From Haliclona indistincta (lineage: Eukaryota > Porifera > Demospongiae > Haplosclerida > Chalinidae): a stretch of 64,000 nucleotides of DNA. Shown in pieces: positions 21,344-33,111 of this stretch. How positions within the stretch are numbered: the first letter of the stretch is position 1; each line of letters starts with the position of its first letter. The notes beneath the pieces are model-generated. The model made no database searches and was not told the DNA's origin. It worked only from the letters and a program-made list of their open reading frames with translations. Made by a program: the position numbers and the translations under genes. The stretch spans positions 3,429,142-3,493,141 of the forward strand of contig OZ024785.1 of the NCBI GenBank assembly GCA_964017065.1, given 5' to 3'.

Positions 21344-21630
21344 TAGCTGCTACTAGCCTGTGCTTCCATAGCACTGTTGCTATGATCTGCTGCTGCTGAA
21401 TAGCTGCCTCTAGCCTGTGCTTCCATAGCACTGTTGCTGTGATCTGCTGTTGCTGGATAGCTACCACTAGCCTGCGCTTCGATAGCACTGTTGCTATGAT
21501 CTGCTGCCTGCTGCTGGATAAGCTGTCACTAGCCTGCACTTCCATAGCACTGTTGCTATGATCTGTTGCTGCTGGAAAGCTGCCACTAGCCTGTGCTTCC
21601 ATAGCAATGTTGCTATGATCTACTTCTTGC
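21201..21630. repeat. 58-bp minisatellite with embedded (TGC)n expansion
   Basis: Six units starting near 21201, 21343, 21401, 21458, 21518 and 21575 carry GATAGCTGCCACTAGCCTGC and GTTGCTATGATCTGCTGC. At about 21260-21342 the CTG/TGC end of one unit has expanded to about 27 triplets. Confidence 0.85.
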
Positions 21631-23184
21631 CTGTATGTTCCATAGATCTGCTGGTCACTTCTACTGTAGCTTGCATTGCATGCTTCCATGGATCTACTGC
21701 ATTCATGCATACGTGCTGTCATATGCATCTGCTAATTGCATGCTAGCATACATGCTACTGCACCGAGGCATCTGCACCATTGGTGCTTTATTGATCAAGC
21801 AGTTGTTACTTTTTAAAAATTGTCTTTTTTTCAGGTATCAGGTGTGCCATGTCCTGATCAGAGACTAACAGCTCAGTCGTACCCTCAATCCAACACATCT
21901 GATATTACTAACCATCCTGAGCTAGTGATAATGAGCAGTGGAGATATTGTATACTCCATCACTACTGGTATTGAGAGGAAGCAACACTACACAGCTACTA
22001 TCAGCCTCATTGGTAATGAAGGGATTATACAAGAGTTGCCTTTAACATTCAGTGAGTTAGTCTTGTGTTAATATTTTGATGATAGTCACTGTACAGATAC
22101 ATTTGATGTTCAAGACTGTGATGTATCCAGTGACAAGCACACTAGCTCCATACTAGTGGAGTGTACATTTGCCATCAATTCAACAGCACCAGGGATTGTA
22201 GTGATACAAGATGACCAGAGTCAATATACCATCAACAAGACACTGCAGAGACTGCTGCAGGATAGTGATAAAGGATCTGTCAACATTACTGGTCTACCAG
22301 CAGGAGAGTATAGTGTGAGAGTGTATGACAACACTCCAGCTACTGACAGCACTAGTGCTGCATATCAGCATTCTCAGTTAATACACATGGTGGAAATATC
22401 TAGTCCTTATCCTTCAACAATCATTTCATCTACAATACTCTCATCAGGTATGTCATGTATAGTGCTGTACACCTACAAATACAATCATGATGGATTAATG
22501 GTTTTTCTTTTAGAATCTTCAACAAGTTTTTTGATGGATTCAAGTTCCTTCTTGTTTAGCAACAGTGTCACTCCTAGTGTGGTGCTTGAGTCAACAACAG
22601 GTTATTCAGCTAATAATAGTCCATGTCACTACTTCAGTATACTGTGCTGCTTTGTGGATCATTGTTTATGCAATTCTAGTCCAACTGAGAGTTTGTTTGT
22701 GCGTCTTCACTACTATAGTGTGTGCTGCACGTGCTGTTACTATTAGAAGAAATCAACACATTATAGGTATCTAATGAATAAGATTGGTATTTAAATATCA
22801 CATTAAATAATTTCTAGCTGTAGGTGTTATTGATCATGTTCCAGTTGATGATAATCCTGCTTACATCACAATGAAGAGGATCACCTTGAACAAGAACACT
22901 GCTTATGAGACTGTTACTATGAAAGACTGTCATTATGAGACTGTTAGTGTAGCTACTGGTGATTATGAGACTGTTACTGTAGCTACTGGTGATTATGAGA
23001 CTGTTACTGTAGCTACTGGTGATTATGAGACTGTCAGCACTAGTGCTTACGAGAATGTTAACATTACTAGTTGAGAGTTCTGGCTTCATACATGCATTTT
23101 AAACAATCAATTTTGACCAATTTTTCCCCGTCAAAATAAGTAACTCAATACTAATAATACTAGAATTGTGATTTGGTTGTTATC

Positions 23185-24490
23185 TCATAATAGCTGGATA
23201 GCAAGGAGCTGTCAGTATACTGAACAACAGAGCAAGAAGTGACTCAATATAGTTATCATGGCAACCAAACAATAATACAATGCATAGAGTTTGGCTGTTA
23301 TTTATTTTCTTACTAACAACTAATATCCACACAATCCGCATTCTGAGCCTGCTAACACTGAATGAACATTTTCATCTGTATTTGCTGAATCTGTGCAAGC
23401 AACTACACCTTGTTCAGAAGACACTAGTATACAATTATTACCTCCACCTATAGCTCCTGTTATTAACAGATCAATTCCTAGTCAACATTCTATAACAGGC
23501 ATGCCTCGTCGACCCAGTCAACCTGTACTACACCAAACAGCACATTCTGATCTTAAGTCAGACCAACAGGCTATGGTATGCTTATTTATGATTTGCTGAC
23601 CACTTGTTCAATGTTTCTATCTACAGGCAATAGCTACTTCTCAATCAAGACAATCATTGACCTCAGCTCATTAGACAAACACAAACTGCTATCCAATCTA
23701 AAAGCTTTACACACTGCAGCAAATTCACCAGTAAAAGTAAGCTATTAATATGCATGCCTTATTCTGACTACTCTTCATAAAGTTCACAATGTCAGAATCA
23801 CCACCTCCACCTCCATCACCACCAGCACCACCAGCACCATCACAATATGCACCAGATCTGAGCTACCCTACACAAGAGACCACCTACACTACTGATGACT
23901 CACTGAGACCTTTATTAAGGTTTTCCAATCGCCTCTTGAGTTTGACATGTAATATTATTTACTATTTTATCAGCCTTCTCCTCAACTGTCCTCTCCATCA
24001 TGACCCAAACCAGTACATCCTGTTCCGGAATCATCGACTACAGCTAACTCATTGGATCAAGTAATAGTAAGAATGTGTGTGTGCACTGTTTGTGAGTATG
24101 TTTGTGTGTTTGAGTGTTTGAGTGTGTGTGTGCGTGTGTGTGTGCGTGTGTGTGTGCACAGTTTGTGAGTATGTTTGTGTGCGTGTGTGAGTGCATGGAT
24201 ATGTGTATGTGTCACAGTGTGGGTGTGGAAATGATTAATAACAAATTATTTGTCTTTCTAACAGAAGGACGTACCACCATCTGATCCAGCTGAAGAGGTG
24301 AGGCTTTGCATCAATAACAACACTACTTTGTACATGTGATGTTACAGTCTTGATTTATTGTGCTGCTGTATAATAGTAGTATTCCTCTTCTACATGTTCA
24401 GGATGAAGAGTCTTATCTTACTACTATGGGAAAGGAAGTGTCTAAGAAATCTAAGTCTCACCATCTTTTGTCAAAAAGAATTTTTCTTAA
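23185..24490 (+). other. R3-R4 spacer with a nearly full distal tail cassette
   Basis: Exon-like pieces in order: a decayed PDDKELS-type exon near 23195; 23400-23577 (SEDTSIQLL, PPPIAPVINR, ends QQAM); an exon from about 23627 truncated by an early stop; a Pro-rich exon near 23790-23910 (SESPPPPPSPP, DLSYPTQETT); 24265-24297 (KDVPPSDPAEE); and from 24402 (DEESYLTTMGKEVSKKSK) where the usual stop is lost. All intact borders are phase 0. Likely non-functional here. Confidence 0.5.
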
Positions 24491-24599
24491 TAGAACACAC
24501 CATAATACATGTGCAGGATTTATTTATTGTTATCAACCAGATATTAACATAGCTCATGATCTATGGTTCATGTAATCTACAGTTAGGAAAACAGTTATG

Positions 24600-24648
24600 T
24601 TTACTTAGCTCAATACGTAGGAGGATAAGGGACAAGCCCCTCCTCCTC
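24600..24648 (+). promoter_or_regulatory. Conserved 5' flank element of R4
   Basis: Same AGCTCAATACGTAGGAGG ... CCCCTCCTCC block as at 19603, 50 bp before the R4 ATG. Confidence 0.4.
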
Positions 24649-24697
24649 TGTGTTTGTACATGTGTGCATTTTTCTTGAACTAGAGTTGACAGCAGCC

Positions 24698-26741
24698 ATG
24701 TATACGGTGTTTCTCTGCTTCTTGATCGTGAGTACAACTACTAGCCATAGTTCAGCTGCTGGTAATAATATTATTATAGTCATGGAGCAAGACAATGTCT
24801 TGTAATTTCTTTTTCTAGCACTCACAGAGGGCCCAGTGTCAGTGAGTGCACTGGTTGGAGAGAATGCTCTGTTCCACTGTAATGGTAGTGGAGTGGTCAT
24901 TCAGTGGATTGCTGATGGTGTGTATGTGACTGGAACAGATCCTGTCATTGTGGATCGAGGAATCTTTGCTGTTTCATCAATATCATCAGGCACAATTCAG
25001 TCCACTCTCACTGTACCAGCAACACAAGTGAACAATGGCACTACTGTACAGTGTGTGATCTATCCTGGTGAGGTGACCAGCAACAATGCTACACTGACTG
25101 TTCTCCCTATACCTGGTGAGCTGTACAGGACAGTTCAACTCACTTGTTATCATACTGTTTCTACAGGTATTGGACAGGTTCGTAATGTCAGGTTCAATCC
25201 ATCACTCAGTGACGTATTGTGGGATCCTCCATTGACTGCACCCAGTGGTCTCATGTATAAGGTCACTACGATGAACATGAACACTGGTCAAATTGTTGTC
25301 AATGAAACTACTAACAACACCTTCTGTCCACTACCTCTTCTCCTGTTTTGTCAGAACTATATTGTTAATGTGACAGCATTCTCATCTCAGAAACAAGGTG
25401 ATAGTGTGGTTACTGGATTGAGACCTCCAGGAAGTGAGTGTGTTAGTTGTGTGTTAAACTTGTGAGTTGCTGCTGTTCTTTCTTCTTATAGATAACTATC
25501 GATTTAAAGCCATGTCACAAGAGATTGTTCTCACAGAATCTAAATTCCTTGTCACACTGAGTGTAATGGTATGTTAGATCCAGCAGTTGTAACTTTTAAA
25601 ATTATTCTTTTCCAGTTATCAGGTGTGCCATGTCCTGATCAGAGACTAACAGCTCAGACGTACCCTCAATCCAACACATCTGATATCACTAACCATCCTG
25701 AGCTAGTGATAATGAGCAGTGGAGATATTGTATACTCCATCACTACTGGTATTGAGAGGAAGCAACACTACACAGCTACTATCAGCCTCATTGGTAATGA
25801 AGGGATTGTACAAGAACTGGATTTAACATTCAGTGAGTTATTTTTTTATTATGATACTATTAAATTTGACGGTGATAATCATGATAAAGGTACATTTGCT
25901 GTTCAAGACTGTGATGTATCCAGTGACCAGCACACTAGCTCCATACTAGTAGAGTGTACATTTGCCATCAATTCAACAGCACCAGGGATTGTAGTGATAC
26001 AAGATGACCAGAGTCAATATACCATCAGCAAGACACTGCAGAGACTGCTGCAGGATAGTGATAAAGGATCTGTCAACATTACTGGTCTACCAGCAGGAGA
26101 GTATAGTGTGAGAGTGTATGACAACAGTCCAGCTACTGACAGCACTAGTGCTGCATATCAGCATTCTCAGTTAATACACATTATGGAACTACATCAGCCT
26201 TCACCTACTCAATCAATTTTTGTTGTTGTTTCAGGTACAATGTATTGTAGTATTAGTACTGCATTGTTTATACTTTTTTCTAGAAACATTCATTGCTGAG
26301 AGCTTCCTTGTGCATACCACAGTGCACAACAGTGCAACTCCTCTCCCAATGCCTGCTCTATCATGTATGTATGACATTAGCTATGTTACATGTGATTTAT
26401 TATTGCACATGTACAGATAGTTTCACTATCATTGCTGCTGTAACTACTACTGGACTACTGTTGCTACTAGTGATACTGATTGTGGTCATTACTAGTATAG
26501 TGTGTGCAGTACGAGTTGCAATGAGACGAAAACAACACAATATAGGTCTGGTATTGAGGAATGTCATTGTATCATACATAAAATTATTTCAGGTGTTATT
26601 GATCATGTACCAGTTGATGATAATCCTGCTTACATCACAATGAAGAGGATCACCTTGAACAAGAACACTGCTTATGAGACTGTTACTATGAGAGACTGTC
26701 ATTATGAGACTGTGAATACTATTCATTATGAAAATGTATAG
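24698..26741 (+). CDS. R4: intact Ig/FN3 array receptor
   Basis: Nine exons, all phases consistent, 541 residues: 24698-24761, 24819-25115, 25167-25433, 25492-25568, 25616-25832, 25890-26234, 26284-26364, 26417-26545, 26593-26741. Signal peptide MYTVFLCFLIVSTTTSHSSA; Ig exon (ALFHCNGSG ... TVQCV, Trp in IQW, lacking the usual DxGxYxC); FN3-like exon (LWDPP, FCQNYIVNVTAF); a two-exon module starting LSGVPCPDQRLTAQ; a module with VQDCDVSSDQ and GEYSVRVYD; stalk; transmembrane TTTGLLLLLVILIVVIT; tail with NPAYITM, TAYETV, CHYETV and IHYENV (ITIM-like). NPxY could bind PTB domains and YxxM/YxN SH2 domains; that is inferred. Stalk and transmembrane exons differ from R5/R6/R9. Confidence 0.85.
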
Positions 26742-27024
26742 CAATCAGGGTCCAGCTACTGTGAACAGACCAAACCAGAAATATTTGATCTCCTTAATAG
26801 CATTTGTTGTGCTTAGTATTGCTTTGACTATGCACAAAATTGTCATAGAATTGTCAATTGTGATATTCACAATGTGTGAGGGCGAATGGCTCATGAATCT
26901 ACAGTTAGGAAAACACTAATTATGATTGTTTACTTAGCTCAATACCAGCCCCTCCCCATGCATGTGTGTATGATAGCATCAGCACAAGCTTGGCGTGTTA
27001 GAGTTCAGACTGTTGACAGCAGCC

Positions 27025-29358
27025 ATGTACATGTACACGGTGTTCCTCTGCTTCTTGATCGTGAGTACAACTACTAGTTCAAGTGCTGGTAATAATCACT
27101 AGTTTTGTTGTGGGATAATGTGTATTCTCTAGCACTCACAGAGGGTCCAGTGTCAGTGAGTGCACTGATTGGAGAGAATGCTCTGTTCCACTGTAATGGT
27201 AGTGGTATCTTTGCAATATGGAAAGTGGATGGATTATCAAATCAAAATCCAAGCATCATTAATCGAGGAATCACTCAACACACAGTATCAACATCATCAG
27301 GCACAGTACTGTCCACTCTCACTGTACCAGCAACACTAGTGAACAATGACACTACTGTACAGTGTGTGATCTATCCTGGTGAGGTGACCAGTAACAATGC
27401 TACCCTGACTGTTCTCCCTATACCTGGTGAGCTGTACAGGACTAATGTACTGATAACATATCACACTATCCTATATTGTACAGGTATAGGACAGGTTCGT
27501 AATGTCAGGTTCACTTCATCATTCAGTGACGTACAGTGGGATCCTCCATTGACTGCTCTGAGTGGTCTCATGTATAAGGTCACTACGATGAACATGAACA
27601 CTGGTCAAATTGTTGTCAATGAAATTACTAACAACACTTTCTGTCCACTACCTCCTCTTCAGCTATGTCAAAACTATACCGTTAACGTGATAGCATTTTT
27701 ATCTCAGCAACAAGGTGATAGTGTGGTTACTGAACTGAGAGTACCAGGAAGTGAGTTGTTCTTGGCTGTGTATGTACTTTGTCAGTGGTTGTGTTTTATT
27801 ATTATTAGATCACTATCAGTTTAAGACTATGTCACAGGAGATTATCTTCAGAGAATCTTCAGTTGTTGAATTCTTCATTAAACTACATTTAATGGTATAT
27901 TATTACTTGCCACTTAAAATTTTAAATTATAGTTTATTTCTCAGCTATCAGGTGTGCCTTGTCCTGATCAGAGACTAACAGCTCAGTCGTACCCTCAATC
28001 CAACACATCTGATATCACTAACCATCCTGAGCTAGTGATAATGAGCAGTGGAGATATTGTATACTCCATCACTACTGGTATTGAGAGGAAGCAACACTAC
28101 ACAGCTACTATCAGCCTCGTTGGTAATGAAGGAACTATACAAGAGTTGCCTTTAACATTCAGTGAGTTAGTCTTGTGTTACAATACTATTATTTTTGATG
28201 GTGATAATCATGATAAAGGTACGTTTGATGTTCAAGACTGTGATGTATCCAGTGACCAGCACACTAGCTCCATACTAGTGGAGTGTACATTTGCCATCAA
28301 TTCAACAGCACCAGGGATTGTAGTGATACAAGATGACCAGAGTCAATATACCATCAACAAGACACTGCAGAGACTGCTGCAGGATAGTGATAAAAGATCT
28401 GTCAACATTACTTGTCTACCAGCAGGAGAGTATAGTGTGAGAGTGTATGACAACAGTCCAGCTACTGACAGCACTAGTGCTGCATATCAGCATTCTCAGT
28501 TAATACACATTATAGAACTACCTAGTCCTTACCCTTCAAGCAACATTTCATCTATCATACTCTCATCAGGTATGTCATGTATAGTGCTGTACACCTACAA
28601 ATACAATCATGATGGATTAATGGTTTTTCTTTTAGAATCTTCAACAAGTTTTTTGATGCATTCAAGTTCCTTCTTGTTTAGCAACAGTGTCACTCCTAGT
28701 GTGGTACTTGAGTCAACAACAGGTTATTCAGCAAATAATAGTCCATGTCACTACTTCAGTATACTGTGCTGCTTTGTGGATCATTGTTTATGCAATTCTA
28801 GTCCAACAGAGAGTTTGTTTGTGCATATCATGATACAGTATTGTCTCTCTCTAATACACATTGTATACTTTAACATCAGAATAATATAATGTTGATGATT
28901 GATCAAGTGCTGTATACATGCAGATATTTTTATCTCTGTCATCATTGTTGGACCATTGTTAGCTCTGCTTGTGATACTGATTGTGGTCTTCACTACTATA
29001 GTGTGTGCTGCACGTGCTGTTACTATTAGAAGAAATCAACACATTATAGGTATCTAATGAATAAGTATTTAATTATCGCATTAAATAATTTCTAGCTGCA
29101 GGTGTTATTGATCATGTACCAGTTGATGATAATCCTGCTTACATCACAATGAAGAGGATCACCTTGAACAAGAACACTGCTTATGAGACTGTTAATATGA
29201 AAGACTGTCATTATGAGACTGTTACTGTAGCTACTGGTGACTATGAGACTATCAACACTAGTGCTTATGAGACTGTTAACATTACTAGTCGAAAGTTCTG
29301 GAATTTATGCATGCAAAGAAATTGGACCATTCACCAAATTTTGTCCCCGCAAAATTAA
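27025..29358 (+). CDS. R5: intact Ig/FN3 array receptor with extended tail
   Basis: Exons 27025-27088, 27133-27426, 27484-27750, 27809-27894, 27945-28161, 28219-28569, 28636-28722, 28924-29049, 29102-29358; phases agree, 582 residues. Same plan as R4. The Ig core (FAIWKVDGLSNQNPSIINRG) differs strongly from its neighbours while flanking bases are nearly identical. Tail: NPAYITM, TAYETV, CHYETV, GDYETI, SAYETV. The normal stop TGA after NITS is CGA here, adding about 20 residues (RKFWNLCMQRN ...). Spacer to R4 is only 283 bp and lacks the distal tail cassette. Introns after exons 5 and 6 are open multiples of three. Confidence 0.85.
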
Positions 29359-29498
29359 GTAACTCAACACTGATATACTAGCATTGTGATTTGGTTGTCT
29401 CCCCAAAATAGCTTGATAACATGGAGCTGCTATAATTATATTGAACAGAGCAAAAAGTGACTCAATAAAATTATAGTTATCATGGCAACCAAGAAGTA

Positions 29499-29549
29499 TA
29501 GCCTAGTACCTCACTCGTCAGCGTTAATTAACGACTAGGTACTAGGCTA
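29499..29549. mobile_element. 51-bp hairpin MITE (TAG...CTA ends), 10-bp target duplication
   Basis: TAGCCTAGTACC and its inverse GGTACTAGGCTA bracket a TTAATTAA centre. Exact CCAAGAAGTA copies lie at 29489-29498 and 29550-29559. The related spacer at 23.27 kb lacks the element, confirming the insertion. Confidence 0.8.
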
Positions 29550-29880
29550 CCAAGAAGTAATACAATGCACGGAGTTTGGCAGTTATTTATTTTTCTTAGG
29601 AACTTATGCTCACAATCCACATTCTGAGCCTGCTAACCTCTGGATGAAGATTTTCATAGTTGCTGCATCTGTGCAAGCAACTACACCTAGTTCAGAAGAC
29701 ACTAGTATACCTCCTTTTTTACAGATCAATGCCTAGTCAACATTCTATAACAGGCATGTCTCGTCAACCCAGTCAACCTGTACAGTACATTCAGCACATT
29801 CTGATCTTAAGCCAGACCAGCAGGCTATGGTAAACTTATTTATAATTTTCTGACCACTAGTTCAATGTTTCTATCTACAG

Positions 29881-30320
29881 GCAATAGCTACTTCTCAATC
29901 ACGACAATCATTGACCTCATCAGACAAGAATGAACTTACCAATCTACAAGCTTTGAATATACAAGACACTGCAACAAATTCACCAGTAAAAGTAACCTAT
30001 TAATATTGATGCCTTAACTGCTACTAACTACTCTTCATACAGTTCGCAATATCAGAATCACCATCACCACCTCCATCACCACCAGCACCATCACAATATG
30101 CACAAGATCTGAGCTACCCTACACAACAGACCACCTACACTACTGATGACTCACTGAGACCTTTTATTAAGGTTTGCTAATCACCTCTTGACTATGTCAT
30201 ATAATTTACTATTCTTTTCAGCCTTCTCCTCAACAGTCCTCTCCATCTCGACCCAAGCCAGTACATCCTGTTCCAGAATCATCAACTACAGCTAACTCAT
30301 TGGATCAACTAATAGTAAGC

Positions 30321-30366
<46 letters not shown>

Positions 30367-30645
30367 TGAGTGAGCGTGAGTATGTGCTTGTGTGGGTGTG
30401 TGGAAATGATTAATTTTATCTTTCTAACAGAAGGACGTACCACCATCTGATCCAGCTGAAGAGGTAAGGCTTTGCATCAATAACAACACTACTTTGTACA
30501 TGTGATGTTACAGTCTTGATTTATTGTGCTGCTGTATAATAGTAGTATTCCTCTTCTACATGTTCAGGATGAAGAGTCTTATCTTACTACTATGGGAAAG
30601 GAAGTGTCTAAGAAATCCAAGACTCAACCATATTTTGTCAAATAG
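29881..30645 (+). other. Orphan distal tail cassette with intact reading frame (R5-R6 spacer)
   Basis: Five exon-like segments with GT-AG borders, all phase 0: 29881-29991 (AIATSQSRQSLTSSDKNE), 30043-30171 (SPSPPPSPPAP, DLSYPTQQTT), 30222-30314 (PSPQQSSPSRPKPVHPVPE), 30431-30463 (KDVPPSDPAEE), 30568-30645 (DEESYLTTMG ... FVK, TAG). Joined they give 147 open codons rich in Pro/Ser/Thr with PxxP motifs. R5 exons 5-8 all end in phase 1, so a simple splice from the R5 transmembrane exon would be out of frame; phase fits an R10-type gene. Confidence 0.55.
30323..30363. repeat. (GT)n microsatellite
   Basis: About 20 GT units between two cassette exons. Confidence 0.9.
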
Positions 30646-30767
30646 AATTTTTCAAAATAGATTACACCATAATACATGTGCAGGATTTATTTATGGTTAT
30701 CAACCAGATATTAACATAGCTCATGATCTATGGTTCATGTAATCTACAGTTAGGAAAACAGTTATGT

Positions 30768-30815
30768 TTACTCAGCTCAATACGTAGGAGGATAAGGGAC
30801 AAGCCCCTCCTCCTC
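30768..30815 (+). promoter_or_regulatory. Conserved 5' flank element of R6
   Basis: Same block as upstream of R3, with one change (TTTACTCAGCTCAATACGTA). Confidence 0.4.
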
Positions 30816-30863
30816 TGTGTTTGTACATGTATGCATTTTCTTGAACTCAAGTTGACAGCAGCC

Positions 30864-33111
30864 ATGTATACGGTGTTCCTCTGCTTCTTGATTGTGAGTA
30901 CAACTACTAGCCATAGTTCAGCTGCTGGTAATTATGATAGTAATGGAGCGAGACAAGGTCTTGTAATTTCTTTCTCTAGCACTCACAGAGGGTCCAGTGT
31001 CAGTGAGTGTACTGGTTGGAGAGAATGCTCTGTTCCACTGTAATGGTAGTGGTGTTACTATAGTATGGATAGTGGATGGATCTTTAGCAACTGACTCTGT
31101 AATTGTGGAACGAGGAATAACTGATACTTCAATGACATCATCAGGCACAGTACAGTCCACTCTCACTGTACCAGCAACACTAGTGAACAATGGAACTACT
31201 GTACAGTGTAGACTGATATCACTCAGTGGGTTTGCTGTCAGCAACAATGCTAATCTGACTGTTCTGACTATACCTGGTGAGCTGTGCAAAGACAGTTCGA
31301 ATCACTTGTTATCAAACTGTTTCTACAGGTATTGGACAGGTTCGTAATGTGAGGTTCACTTCATCTCTCAGTGATGTACAATGGGATCCTCCATGGACTG
31401 CTCTGAGTGGTCTCATGTATGAGGTCACTACGATGAACGTAAACACTGGTCAAATTGTTGTCAGTGAAACTACTAACTACACCAGTTCTCCACTGCCTCC
31501 TCTTCAGTTTTGTCAGAACTATATTGTTAATGTGACAGCATTCTCATCTCAACAACAAGGTGCAAGTGTGGTTACTGATCTGAGACCACCAGGAAGTTAG
31601 TGTGTTGCCTGTGTACGTACTGCACAGTGTGAGTGAATGTGTTTATTTTGTAGATCACTATCAATTTAAAACTATATCAACAAAGGTTATCTTCAGAGAA
31701 TCTTCAGCTGCTGAATTCCTTGTCACACTACGTGTAACAGTATGTTAGATCCAATACGTAGTTTCAAATTTAAATTATTGTTTATTTTCCTTCAGCTATT
31801 AGGTTTCCCTTGTCCTGATCAGAGACTAACAGCTCAGTCGTACCCTCAATCCAACACATCTGATATCACTAACCATCCTGAGCTAGTGATAATGAGCAGT
31901 GGAGATATTGTATACTCCATCACTACCGATATTGAGAGGAAGCAACACTACACAGCTACTATCAGCCTCATTGGTATTGAAGGGATTATACAAGAGTTGA
32001 ATTTAACATTCAGTGAGTTTTACACGCGTTGCTATTTTGGTGTGGCGAACACTACACAGGTACGTTTGCTGTTCAAGACTGTGATGTATCCAGTGACCAG
32101 CACACTAGCTCCATACTAGTGGAGTGCACATTTGCCATCAATTCAACAGCACCAGGGTTTGTAGTGATACAAGATGACCAGAGTCAATATACCATCAACA
32201 AGACACTGCAGAGACTGCTGCAGGATAGTGATAAAGGATCTGTCAACATTACCGGTCTACCAGCAGGAGAGTATAGTGTGAGAGTGTATGACAACAGTCC
32301 AGCTACTGACAGCACTAGTGGTACATATCAGCATTCTCAGTTAATACACATTGTGGAAATATCTAGTCCTTATCCTTCAAGCAACATTTCATCCATCATA
32401 CTACCATCAGGTATGTCATGCATAGTGCTGTACATCTACTATTACAATCATGATGGATTGATGGTTTTTTTTTAGAATCTTCAACAAGTTTTTTGATGCA
32501 TTCAAGTTCCTTCTTGTTTAGCAACAGTGTCACTCCTAGTGTGGTGCTTGAGTCAACAACAGGTTATTCAGCGAATAATATAGTCCATGTCACTACTTTA
32601 GTATACTGTGCTGCTTTGTGGATCATTGTTTATGCAATTCTAGTCCAACAGAGAGTTTGTTTGTGCATATCATGATACAGTACACACAATTGTCTCTCTC
32701 TAATACATATTGCATACTTTAATTAACATCAGAATAATATGATTGTTTGAATGCTGTATACATGTAGATATTTCCATCTCTGCCATCATTGTTGGACCAT
32801 TGTTAGTGCTGCTTGTGATACTGATTGTGGTCTTCACTACTATAGTGTGTGCTGCACGTGCTGTTACTATTAGAAGGAATCAACGCAATATAGGTAACTA
32901 ATGAATATTTTGTAACTATTATTCTTGTATCAAAAAATTCTTAGCTACAGGTGTTATTGATCATGTTCCAGTTGATGATAATCCTGCTTACATCACAATG
33001 AAGAGGATCACCTTGAACAAGAACACTGCTTATGAGACTGTTAATATGAAGGACAGTCATTATGAGACTGTCAGCACTAGTGCTTATGAAAATGTTAACA
33101 TTACTAGTTGA
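30864..33111 (+). CDS. R6: intact Ig/FN3 array receptor
   Basis: Exons 30864-30927, 30980-31276, 31329-31595, 31654-31739, 31796-32012, 32060-32410, 32476-32562, 32768-32893, 32951-33111; 551 residues. The Ig second half (CRLISLSGFAVSNNANLTVL) is of a different type from R4/R5 (CVIYPGEVTSN) and shared with R13. The donor after the FN3 exon is GTTAGT rather than GTGAGT. The module exon begins LLGFPCPDQR. Tail: NPAYITM, TAYETV, SHYETV, SAYENV, ending NITS. Confidence 0.85.

Noticed and set aside
21055..21426. Poly-Ala / poly-Gln frames over the CTG tract
   Set aside because: The tract lies in the intron of R3 and both strands give homopolymer frames simply from triplet repetition.
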